A DNA stretch of 64,000 nucleotides from Myxococcota bacterium (GTDB lineage: Bacteria; Myxococcota_A; UBA796; JAJRTE01): assembly GCA_024278455.1 (NCBI GenBank), contig JAJRTE010000165.1, positions 1 to 64,000 on the forward strand, read 5' to 3'. Of the stretch, positions 19,591-29,673 are shown piece after piece. Within the stretch, counting starts at the first letter, position 1. Each line of letters begins with the position of its first letter. The notes under the pieces were generated by a model that saw only the letters and a list, made by a program, of their open reading frames with translations, searched no databases and was not told the DNA's origin. The translations under genes were made by a program, and so were the position numbers.

Positions 19591-20445
19591 ATGACCCGTC
19601 CGAACGCGGCAAACTCCGCTCAGTCTCCCACGGGATCCAGGATCCTCGTCATCGACGACGAGGAGATCATTCACAAGAGCCTGCGCAGGATCCTCGAGCG
19701 GCATGGACACGTCGTCGAAAGCGCCATGCGGGCCCAGGATGGCCTGGAAAAGCTGCGCAAGACCCGCTTCGACCTCGTACTCACAGACCTGATGATGCCG
19801 GAGATGAACGGCATACAGTTGATCGAGACCATGAACAAAGAGGGAATCCTCGTCCCCGCTATCATGATAACCGGATACCCCACCATCCGAACCGCCGTCG
19901 AGGCGCTCCGGCTCGGCGCCGTGGACTACCTCGCCAAGCCCTTCACTCGAGATGAACTGCTCGGGCCGGTCAACCGAACGCTTCGCCGGCGCGACGGCGG
20001 CAACGAGCGCACGATGGGAGAGCATATCGCCCCCGCCGAAATGGGCGATAGCGACGGATACGACACACCGGTCATCGACATCGTGCCAGGCGAAACCGTC
20101 TTCCTGCCGGAGCACGCCTGGGCGACTTATGCACAGAACGGGACGTTCGAGGTCGGGATCGAGCCCTCTTTCCTGGGGACCCTCGATCCCGTCGTCGCCG
20201 TCGAATTGCCCGCGGAGGGCGACCTGGTGGAACAGGGATACGTCTTCGCACGGCTGCGGACCACCACCGGGGAGACCCACGGGGTCTTCGTCCCCCTGAG
20301 TGGCCAGGTGGTCGGCGTGAACACCGCTCCGGCTCGCGACCCGGCTTCGATCGATCCCCATACCTGGCTGGTTCGCGTCCTTCCGACCCGGCTTGCGCAG
20401 GAACTCCCCCTGCTGAAGCGGCGAGCGGCGAGCGGCGAGCGGTGA
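19591..20445 (+). CDS. Response regulator: receiver domain fused to GcvH (glycine cleavage H)-like domain
   Basis: Receiver ILVIDDEE...VLTDLMMPEMNG...YLAKPF; C-terminus VFLPEHAWATYAQNGTFEVGIEPSFLGTLDPVVAVELPAEGDLVEQGYVFARL...FVPLSGQVVGVN resembles GcvH. Confidence 0.83.
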   Translation: MTRPNAANSAQSPTGSRILVIDDEEIIHKSLRRILERHGHVVESAMRAQDGLEKLRKTRFDLVLTDLMMPEMNGIQLIETMNKEGILVPAIMITGYPTIRTAVEALRLGAVDYLAKPFTRDELLGPVNRTLRRRDGGNERTMGEHIAPAEMGDSDGYDTPVIDIVPGETVFLPEHAWATYAQNGTFEVGIEPSFLGTLDPVVAVELPAEGDLVEQGYVFARLRTTTGETHGVFVPLSGQVVGVNTAPARDPASIDPHTWLVRVLPTRLAQELPLLKRRAASGER

Positions 20446-20652
20446 GCGGTGAGCGGTGAGCGGTGAGCGGTGAGCGGTGAGCGGTGAGTGGTGAGTGGTG
20501 AGCGGCGAGTGGTGAGCGGTGAGCGGTGAGCGGTGAGCGGTGAGCGGTGAGCGGTGAGTGGTGAGTGGTGAGCGGTGAGCGGTGAGCGGTGAGCGGTGAG
20601 CGGTGAGCGGTGAGCGGTGAGCGGTGAGCGGCGAGCGGCGAGCGGTGAGCGG
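20419..20652. repeat. Heptamer tandem array (GCGGTGA/GTGGTGA/GCGGCGA)n, about 33 units
   Basis: Directly visible 7-bp periodicity; supplies the last codons and stop of the upstream response regulator. Confidence 0.95.
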
Positions 20653-20695
20653 CCGCTGTGCCGGGGGGGCAGGCGTTGACGTTCTGTTGCCGGGG

Positions 20696-20721
20696 TGTTA
20701 CGATTCTCCAGTAGCGTAACA
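20696..20721. promoter_or_regulatory. Candidate NikR operator TGTTAC-N14-GTAACA
   Basis: Perfect 6-bp arms, 13 bp before the nikR ATG. Confidence 0.65.
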
Positions 20722-20733
20722 TGCGGAGCCGCC

Positions 20734-21162
20734 ATGGGGAGCAACAGGGTCGCACGCTTCAGTGTCTCGATGCCGTCGGCGCTCGCCGAGCAGCTCGACG
20801 CCATGGTCGTCGACCGTGGCCTGGCCAACCGGTCGCAGGCGATTGCCGAGATGGTGAGGAACGAACTGGTCGAGCATGGTGCCCGCATGGGCAGCGAGGA
20901 GATTGCCGGCACCATCACCCTGGTCTACAACCACCGCCGGCCGAACCTCCAGGCGCGACTGACCCGAGTCCAGCACGATCACCATGAGTGGATCATCTCC
21001 ACGCTGCACGTCCACCTGGATCACGAGAACTGCCTCGAGGTGCTGGTAGTGCGCGGTCCGGCGGACGCCATCCGGGCCTTGTCGGACAGCCTGGTTTCGG
21101 CCAAGGGGGTCAAGCACGGGCGACTCGCGGTGACGACGACCGGGAGGGCGTTTCCGGGCTGA
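20734..21162 (+). CDS. nikR: NikR nickel-responsive transcriptional regulator
   Basis: RHH N-terminus RFSVSMPSALAEQLDAMV; nickel-site residues in HVHLDHENCLEVLVVRG; adjacent nickel/cobalt transporter. Confidence 0.9.
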   Translation: MGSNRVARFSVSMPSALAEQLDAMVVDRGLANRSQAIAEMVRNELVEHGARMGSEEIAGTITLVYNHRRPNLQARLTRVQHDHHEWIISTLHVHLDHENCLEVLVVRGPADAIRALSDSLVSAKGVKHGRLAVTTTGRAFPG

Positions 21163-21217
21163 CCGCATCCGCATGGCAGGCGAGGGCGTCTCGAAAGCTT
21201 TCGCGAGGAGGCTGGTT

Positions 21218-22174
21218 GTGCACATTCCTGACGGATTCCTGAGTCCTGCGACGGCGTTGGTGACCGGGGGCCTGGCAGCGGCCGGCCTCGGGTATGCGCT
21301 GAGACGCGCCCGGAAGACACTGCCCTCGAGCGCCACCCCGCTCCTGGGACTGGGGGCGGCGTTCGTGTTCGCCGCCCAGATGCTGAACTTCCCGGTGGCA
21401 GGAGGCACGTCGGGTCACCTCATCGGCGGTGTCCTCGTGGCAGTGCTCCTGGGGCCCATGGCCGCGGTCGTCGTGATGAGCGCGGTGCTGATGCTGCAAT
21501 GCTTCCTCTTCGCTGACGGTGGGGTCACCGCGCTCGGCGCGAACCTTTTCAACATGGCGATCGTGGCGCCGGGGGTGGGGTACGCGGTCTATCGTGGGGT
21601 CCGGCGCCTGTTCGGGGGGCTCCGCGGCCGGTTGTTCGCCACCGCATTCGCCGCCTGGCTGTCCACCGTGGTGGCGTCGGTCGCCTGTGCCGGCGAGCTG
21701 GCGCTGTCCGGTATCGTACCGTGGCGCCTGGTATTGCCTGCCATGGCCGGCGTGCACATGCTCATCGGCGTCGGGGAGGCCTTGATCACCACGTTGGTGG
21801 TGGCCGCGGTGGTGCGCGTCCGCCCGGACCTCTTCGACCCGGACGTCGAGCGGGAACGTGCGCCTCGAGCCGGCGACGTGGCGGTCTACGGTCTGCTGGT
21901 CAGCGCGGGCCTCGCCGTGTTCGTCGCGCCGTTCGCCAGCGGCTGGCCCGACGGCCTTGAGAAGGTCGCGGGAGTGTTGGGGTTCGATCACCATGCCATG
22001 ACCGCTCCGCTCGTGGGTGCGCCCCTGCCGGGCTACGGCGTTCCCGGCATCGACTCCGGGACCCTGGCGACCATCGTCGCGGGTCTGGCCGGCACCCTGG
22101 CCGCTTTCCTCGCCTCGTACGCCTTGGCCCGTGTGCTTGCGCCCCGTGAGCGGGCAGTGGAAACGGGCGAGTAG
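21218..22174 (+). CDS. cbiM: ECF nickel/cobalt transporter S component, CbiM/NikM with fused NikN-like PDGLE segment
   Basis: VHIPDGFLSP N-terminus; multi-TM; WPDGLEKVAG C-terminal motif. Confidence 0.87.
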   Translation: MHIPDGFLSPATALVTGGLAAAGLGYALRRARKTLPSSATPLLGLGAAFVFAAQMLNFPVAGGTSGHLIGGVLVAVLLGPMAAVVVMSAVLMLQCFLFADGGVTALGANLFNMAIVAPGVGYAVYRGVRRLFGGLRGRLFATAFAAWLSTVVASVACAGELALSGIVPWRLVLPAMAGVHMLIGVGEALITTLVVAAVVRVRPDLFDPDVERERAPRAGDVAVYGLLVSAGLAVFVAPFASGWPDGLEKVAGVLGFDHHAMTAPLVGAPLPGYGVPGIDSGTLATIVAGLAGTLAAFLASYALARVLAPRERAVETGE

Positions 22175-22183
22175 GAGGCAGGC

Positions 22184-22798
22184 GTGCCGAGGGAGACGTT
22201 GGATCGATTCGCGCGCATGGACAGCCCGGTCCACCGGCTTCCGGCAGGGGTCAAGTTCGGGGTCGCCTTCGGGTTCGTGGTCCTCACCCTCCTGGTGCCC
22301 AGGCATGCCTGGTGGGTCTACGCGGTGGAGAGCCTGTTGCTGGTGGCCGTCGCGGTGGTGAGTCGGATCCCGCCCTGGTTTCTCCTCCGCAGGATCCTGT
22401 GGCTCGAGCCGGTGTTGATGGGTGTGGCCTTGCTGGCCCTCTGGCAACCCGGCGGGCCCGGGCTCTTCGCAGCGTTGGTCGCACGGAGCACCTTGTGCCT
22501 GGCAGGAATGATGCTCGCCGCCGCCACGACGCCGTTCTCCGACACCCTCCGCCTGCTGGAGCGGTTGCATGTGCCTCGCATGTTGATGACGACCCTCGCG
22601 CTGACTTTTCGCTACCAGTACCTGCTCCTCGACGAGTCGGACCGGATGCGGCGAGCCAGGCGGAGTCGAACGTTCCACGCCCGGCGCGGCGTCGAGTGGC
22701 GCATGTTGTCCACGGTGGTCGCCCACCTGTTCCTGCGGTCCATCGACCGTGCAGCGCGCATACACGCCGCCATGTGCGCCAGGGGGTGGCGGCCGTGA
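22184..22798 (+). CDS. cbiQ: ECF transporter T component CbiQ/NikQ
   Basis: Multi-TM; RMRRARRSRTF coupling-helix-like motif; position between cbiM and cbiO. Confidence 0.85.
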   Translation: MPRETLDRFARMDSPVHRLPAGVKFGVAFGFVVLTLLVPRHAWWVYAVESLLLVAVAVVSRIPPWFLLRRILWLEPVLMGVALLALWQPGGPGLFAALVARSTLCLAGMMLAAATTPFSDTLRLLERLHVPRMLMTTLALTFRYQYLLLDESDRMRRARRSRTFHARRGVEWRMLSTVVAHLFLRSIDRAARIHAAMCARGWRP

Positions 22799-23547
22799 AC
22801 GCGCTCGAGGTTGATCATCTTTCCTACCACTACCGGGACGGTAGGGCAGCCCTGGCCGATGTCTCCTTCGAGGTGCGGGAGGGAGAACGGGTCGCTCTCG
22901 TCGGTCCAAACGGGGCCGGGAAATCCACGTTGTTGCTCCATCTCAACGGGCTTTTGCCCGAGCGGGCGGCTCGAGAGCCCCACGTCACCGTGTTCGGCAT
23001 GCCGGTCTCGGAGTCCAACCTGCTCGAGGTGCGTGCCAGGGTCGGGTTGCTGTTCCAGGACCCGGATGACCAGCTCTTCTGTCCCACTGTATTCGACGAT
23101 GTCGCGTTCGGCCCGCAGCAGCAAGGACTGTCGGTGCACCAAGTGCGCGAGAGGGTGACGGAGGCTCTTCGCGACGTGGGGCTCGAGGGGTTCGAGCAGC
23201 GGATGCCGCACCACCTGAGCCGTGGCGAAAAGCGGCGGGTCTGCCTCGCTGGTGTGTTGGCGTGTCGTCCCGGCTTGCTCGTCCTCGACGAACCGACGTC
23301 CGACCTGGACCCTCGAGGCCGGCGGGAGCTGATCGCGTTGCTTCGCAGCCTCCCGGTTACCCAGCTCATCGCTACCCATGACCTCGAGCTGGTCGTCGAG
23401 CTGTGCCCGGCCTTGATCCTGATGGACCGCGGGCGCGTGATCCGGCAAGGTCCATCCATCGAGCTGCTTTCCGACGAGGGCCTCATGCTCGCCCACGGTC
23501 TCGAATCCCCGCACATCCTGCACCACCTGGATGGACGGGACAGGTGA
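22795..23547 (+). CDS. cbiO: ECF transporter ATPase CbiO/NikO
   Basis: Walker A GPNGAGKST; LFQDPDDQLF; LSRGEKRRV signature; LVLDEPTSDLD; GTGA overlap with cbiQ. Confidence 0.9.
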   Translation: MNALEVDHLSYHYRDGRAALADVSFEVREGERVALVGPNGAGKSTLLLHLNGLLPERAAREPHVTVFGMPVSESNLLEVRARVGLLFQDPDDQLFCPTVFDDVAFGPQQQGLSVHQVRERVTEALRDVGLEGFEQRMPHHLSRGEKRRVCLAGVLACRPGLLVLDEPTSDLDPRGRRELIALLRSLPVTQLIATHDLELVVELCPALILMDRGRVIRQGPSIELLSDEGLMLAHGLESPHILHHLDGRDR

Positions 23548-23797
23548 ACGCGGGTGCAATCGTACGGGGGCGTGCGTGGAGGCGAGGTCCCGACCACCCG
23601 GCTGATATGGGACCGCCGGCAGGCGTGAGCGCGAGAGCACGTCTGGCAAGGGTGACGTGGCGTCTTGCTGCACCGACAAGCGCACTCGGCACCCGTCGTT
23701 CCATCGCATGAACAAGCGCATGTCCCCATGCACAGTCCCCTGTTTTGCCCACGATCTGCTATAGTACTCCCCGGCACGCGGGAGCGCAGGCAAGGTA

Positions 23798-23816
23798 GAC
23801 GCGGCGTCTCGCCGCG

Positions 23817-23818
<2 letters not shown>
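23798..23818. terminator. Perfect 9-bp hairpin GACGCGGCG-TCT-CGCCGCGTC between convergent genes
   Basis: Inverted repeat read directly; overlaps the stop codon of the minus-strand activator gene. Confidence 0.5.
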
Positions 23819-25222
<1,404 letters not shown>

Positions 25223-25226
<4 letters not shown>

Positions 25227-25765
25227 TCCATGTCCATGCCACCGTCGTGGCCCTTCTTGTCGGCCCCGCTGACGATTTCGCCGCAGTGAAGCATGGACGC
25301 GCCATAGTAGGGGTTCATGACCGTCGCGCCCTTCTGGACCCATGATCCCTTGGACATGGAGCAATAGACCACGTTCAACCCCGCGGGATGGCTCATCGTC
25401 ACCCACATGGCGACGGGTTTCGACAGGTCCTTGAACGCTTCTCGAGCCGACGTCAGGTCGGTGGCCGACTTGAGAGTCTTTGCTGCCGCCTGGATCTGCC
25501 CCGGGAGCTTCTGGTAGTGGGCGGCGTGCTCTCCGGTCACACTCGCTGCGTCCAGTTTTGTGGCCAGCGTCGCGATGCGCTTCGCGGCACCGGGGACGCC
25601 TGCCAGGCTGTCGGATGCCAAGGCCTGGTGAATCCTGGCATACTCGGTGTAGAGCGGTTTCATCTGCTTGTCGAACGCTTCCGTGCCCCCGAGGGCCGTG
25701 CTCGAGACGAGCAGTGTAGCTGCGATCAGGAACAGGGTGCGTAAGGCCGTGGATGTTGTTCTCAT
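25223..25765 (-). CDS. DUF3347-like exported protein
   Basis: Signal peptide; MSHPAGLNVVYCSMSKGSWVQKGATVMNPYYGASMLHCGEI resembles proteins next to Cus systems. Confidence 0.65.
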
Positions 25766-25786
25766 GTCGTGTCTCCTGTCCTTCGG

Positions 25787-25877
25787 GGTTCCTGGTTTCG
25801 GGTTTCTGGTTTCGGGTTTCTGGTTTCGGGTTCCTGGTTCCTGGTTCCTGGTTTCGGGTTCCTGGTTCCTGGTTCCT
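25787..25877. repeat. Heptamer tandem array (GGTTYCK), 13 units
   Basis: GGTTCCT/GGTTTCG/GGTTTCT units read directly. Confidence 0.95.
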
Positions 25878-25890
25878 CTCTTCTCACTCC

Positions 25891-26442
25891 TCACTCCTCA
25901 TGCGAGTCGGATTCTCCATCATGGTGCGGAGGAGCATCCTGCTGGGTGTGCTCCTCGTGCCCGACGGCATTGCCGGCGTGCTCGTGGTCTTCCCCGGCAC
26001 TGCTCCCATGGGTATGGCCTTCGGTCGCCCAGGGAGCCATGCCGGGATGCACGAACTCCCCGCCCTGGTAGCCGGTCAGGCCCATGCCCCCGGCCACGAG
26101 CAACGAGGCCGGGACAAGGTAGCGCGGGTGAGCGCGCGCCGTCCCGCGCAGGGCCCAGCCTGCCCAGACCGCGACGAGCGCCGACAGGACAGTCGCCAAC
26201 AGGGCGGCGTTCTTGTGGCCTTGAAGGATGTCCGACGGCCCCGCTTCTTCAATGGCATGGCTCTCGGAGAGCAACCCGGTGGTCGCGGCGGGGACGGCCA
26301 CGACAGCCGTTGCAACGAGTAGCCACAGGGCCACGATCTGGGGTCCCGGTTTTCGAACCGCCACGCCGTAGATGGCCATCAGGGCCGCCCCCAGCGCAAG
26401 TGTGAGGGGAAAATGGAGCAACAGGTGGTGAAGATAGGGCAT
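25891..26442 (-). CDS. DUF2231-like membrane protein with His-rich C-terminal tail
   Basis: Four hydrophobic segments; tail GHTHGSSAGEDHEHAGNAVGHEEHTQQDAPPHHDGESDSHEE. Confidence 0.65.
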   Translation of the reverse strand: MPYLHHLLLHFPLTLALGAALMAIYGVAVRKPGPQIVALWLLVATAVVAVPAATTGLLSESHAIEEAGPSDILQGHKNAALLATVLSALVAVWAGWALRGTARAHPRYLVPASLLVAGGMGLTGYQGGEFVHPGMAPWATEGHTHGSSAGEDHEHAGNAVGHEEHTQQDAPPHHDGESDSHEE

Positions 26443-26470
26443 GCCGAATTCTCCTTGCCGCGCAGGACTG

Positions 26471-29400
26471 TCAGTGCTGTCCCGACACCAGCTCCCGGTG
26501 GCTGATACGTTTCCAGATAAGGTAGACCGCGGGGATGATCACCAGGGTGAGAACCGTGGATGAGACCAGCCCTCCCACCATGGGGGCCGCGATACGTTTC
26601 ATGATTCGGGTGCCGGTCTCGGTGCCGAACATGACCGGTAGGAGGCCGATGGTCGTGGTGGCCACGGTCATCAGCTTGGGTCGCACTCGGTCGACCGCCC
26701 CTTCGATAATGACCTCCTTGAGGTCGGCAAGAGACCGGAGGCGGCCTTCGGTGAGCCGGCTGTCGAAGGCGCCGTCCAGGTAGACCAGCATGACCACCCC
26801 GGTTTCGGCCGCGAGACCGGACAGGGCGATGAAGCCCACCGTCGCGGCGACCGACAGGTTGTAGCCGGCCAGGTACATGAGCCAGACGCCACCGACCAGT
26901 GCGAAAGGAAGCGTGACCATCACGATCAAGCTCTCCGTGACGTTCCTGAAGTGGATGAACAGGAGGAGGAAGATGATGGTGACGGTGAGAGGAACGACCA
27001 CGACGAGCCGCTTGTTTGCGCGCTCCATGTACTCGTACTGTCCCGACCACGCGATGGACACCCCGGGCGGTAGCGACACCTGCTCGGCGACGATCTTTTT
27101 CGCCTGCTCCACGAACCCTCCCACGTCCGATGTCTTGAGATCCACGTAGATCCAGGCGGTCCTGCGCGCGTTCTCGCTCTTGATCGCCGGCGCGCCCTTG
27201 GTGATCGAGATGTCGGCCACACTGGCGAGGGGGACGGCGTGGCCCATGGGCGTCGGCACCGCCACCCGCCTGAGTGACTCGAGGTCGGAGCGGAGTTCGC
27301 GGGGATAGCGGATGTTGATCGGGTACCGCTCGAGCCCCTCCACCGTCCAGTCCACGTTCATGCCGCCGATGGCGCTTCGGATGACATCCTGGACATCGGC
27401 GACGGTGAGACCGAATCGGGCAGCGTCCTGGCGGCGGACCTGGATATCGACGAAGTTCCCTCCCACGACGCGCTCCGAGTAGGCCGAAAGCGTGTCTGGC
27501 ATCTCGCGCACGAGCGCTTCGATACGTTCGCCCACCTTGGAAAGCACCTCGAGGTCGGGGCCCATCAGCTTGATGCCCACGGGGGTCTTTATCCCGGTGG
27601 CGAGCATGTCGATCCGCGTCTTGATGGGCATGGTCCAGGCATTGGTTACGCCGGGAAACTGGACCATGGCGTCCAGTTCTTTGATGATGTCCTCGATGGT
27701 CTTGCCCTCGGGCCACGTATCCTCCGGCGTGAGGATGATGGTCGTCTCGATCATCGAGAGCGGGGCCGGGTCCGTGGCCGTTTCCGCCCGGCCGATCTTG
27801 CCTAGGACGTGTGCCACCTGTGGGTGCAGGGCGATGATCTTGTCGGTCTGCTGCAGGAGTTCCTTCGCCTTGGTGATGCTGATCCCCGGCGGCGTCGTGG
27901 GCATATAGAGCAGATCACCCTCGTTGAGCGGCGGCATGAACTCGGACCCGAGCTTCGAGTAGGGGTAGTAGGACACCGCGGCGAGCATGAGGGCGATCGC
28001 GATGGTGGTGACAGGGAACTTGAGCACGGTGTGGATGAGCGGTTTGTACACCCAGATGAAGAACCGGCTGATGGGGTTCTTCGCCTCGGTGGGTATCCGT
28101 CCTCTCACGAAGTAGTACATCAGGACTGGAATGATCGTGATGGCGAGGATCGAGGAAGCGCCCATGGCGAAGGTCTTGGTGTAGGCAAGGGGGGAGAACA
28201 GCCGCCCTTCCTGCTGCTGTAGCGTGAACACCGGCAGGAAGCTGATCGTGACGATCACCAGGGAGAAGAAGAGGGCCGGTCCCACCTCCTTGGCAGACCT
28301 GATGACGAGTTCGGTCTGGGTCAACCCGTGGTCCCGCTCCTTGTGCTTGTGCAGGTTCTCCACCATGACCACGGAAGCATCCACCATCACACCGATGGCG
28401 ATGGCGATCCCTCCGAGGCTCATGATGTTCGCATTGACCCCCATGGCGCGCATGACGATGAAACTCGCCAGGATGCCCACAGGGAGGGTGAAAAGGGCCA
28501 CGAACGCCGAACGGAAGTGCAGCAGGAACAGGATGATGACCAGGGCGACCACGATCATCTCTTCGGTGAGCTTGTTCTTGAGCGTGTCGATCGCCTTGAG
28601 GATCAGCGTGGATCGGTCGTAGGAGGTGTGGACCTCCACCCCTTCGGGAAGACCGGACTCGAGTTCCTTCAGTCGCTCCTTGACACGCCGGATGACCTCG
28701 AGAGCGTTCTCTCCGAAACGGATGATGACGATGCCGCTGACCACCTCCCCCTCACCGTTCATCTCCATGACACCCCGGCGAATCTCGGGGCCGATCTGGA
28801 TGTTCGCAACCTGGGACAACAGCACGGGGGTGTGGGTCTCCTTGTCCACGGCGAGCGGGATGACCTCCAGGTCGTCGATGGACTGAATGTACCCCTTGCC
28901 CCGGACCATGAACTCGGTCTCGCCCATCTCGAGAAGCCGCCCGCCCACGTCTATGTTCGAGCGTTTCACCGCCTGGTTGACCTGTTTCAACGTCAGGCCG
29001 TAGGCCCGCAACTTCTCCGGATCGACCTCGATCTGGTACTGCTTGACATAGCCTCCCCCACTGGCCACTTCCGCGACCCCAGGAAGGCTCATCAATTCGT
29101 ACCGGAGGTACCAGTCCTGGATCGAGCGCAACTGGGCCAGGTCATGCCGGTCCGATGTAAGGGAGTAGATGTAGACCCATCCTACGCCGGTCGCGTCCGG
29201 GCCGAGCTGCGGCGTGATGCCCTTGGGAAGTCGGCCCTGCACGAAGTTGAGGTACTCGAGGACCCTGGAACGCGCCCAGTAGAGATCGGTACCATCCTCG
29301 AAGATGATGTACACCATGGAGAAGCCGAAGAAGGAGTAGCCGCGGACCGTCGTGGCATAGGGAACCGAGAGCATGGCCGTGGTGAGCGGATAGGTCACCT

Positions 29401-29590
29401 GGTCCTCCACCACCTGGGGCGCCTGCCCGGGGTACTCCGTGTAGATGATGACCTGCACGTCGGAGAGGTCGGGGATGGCATCCACCGGCGTGGTCAGCAT
29501 GGACCACACACCGATCGCGATGACTATCGCGGTCAGGATGATGACGAAAAACCGGTTCTTGACACTTTTTTCGATGATCCAGTCTATCAT
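26471..29590 (-). CDS. cusA: Heavy-metal efflux RND pump, CusA (Cu/Ag) type
   Basis: MIDWIIEKSVKNRFF start; GGIAIAIGVMVDASVVMVENLHK TM4 signature; about 1039 aa. Confidence 0.92.
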   Translation of the reverse strand: MIDWIIEKSVKNRFFVIILTAIVIAIGVWSMLTTPVDAIPDLSDVQVIIYTEYPGQAPQVVEDQVTYPLTTAMLSVPYATTVRGYSFFGFSMVYIIFEDGTDLYWARSRVLEYLNFVQGRLPKGITPQLGPDATGVGWVYIYSLTSDRHDLAQLRSIQDWYLRYELMSLPGVAEVASGGGYVKQYQIEVDPEKLRAYGLTLKQVNQAVKRSNIDVGGRLLEMGETEFMVRGKGYIQSIDDLEVIPLAVDKETHTPVLLSQVANIQIGPEIRRGVMEMNGEGEVVSGIVIIRFGENALEVIRRVKERLKELESGLPEGVEVHTSYDRSTLILKAIDTLKNKLTEEMIVVALVIILFLLHFRSAFVALFTLPVGILASFIVMRAMGVNANIMSLGGIAIAIGVMVDASVVMVENLHKHKERDHGLTQTELVIRSAKEVGPALFFSLVIVTISFLPVFTLQQQEGRLFSPLAYTKTFAMGASSILAITIIPVLMYYFVRGRIPTEAKNPISRFFIWVYKPLIHTVLKFPVTTIAIALMLAAVSYYPYSKLGSEFMPPLNEGDLLYMPTTPPGISITKAKELLQQTDKIIALHPQVAHVLGKIGRAETATDPAPLSMIETTIILTPEDTWPEGKTIEDIIKELDAMVQFPGVTNAWTMPIKTRIDMLATGIKTPVGIKLMGPDLEVLSKVGERIEALVREMPDTLSAYSERVVGGNFVDIQVRRQDAARFGLTVADVQDVIRSAIGGMNVDWTVEGLERYPINIRYPRELRSDLESLRRVAVPTPMGHAVPLASVADISITKGAPAIKSENARRTAWIYVDLKTSDVGGFVEQAKKIVAEQVSLPPGVSIAWSGQYEYMERANKRLVVVVPLTVTIIFLLLFIHFRNVTESLIVMVTLPFALVGGVWLMYLAGYNLSVAATVGFIALSGLAAETGVVMLVYLDGAFDSRLTEGRLRSLADLKEVIIEGAVDRVRPKLMTVATTTIGLLPVMFGTETGTRIMKRIAAPMVGGLVSSTVLTLVIIPAVYLIWKRISHRELVSGQH

Positions 29591-29673
29591 GACCGTTCCT
29601 CGAGGCTGCCGGATCCTCTCGCCTGGTTCGCCCCGGAGAGAGGTGCCCGCCCCTGATAGTTGTCCTGGCCTTC

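Noticed and set aside
20072-20918. Minus-strand ORFs encoding (SPLTAHR)n repeats
   Set aside because: Translation of the heptamer array on the wrong strand; no start context, and it overlaps the well-supported receiver-GcvH gene
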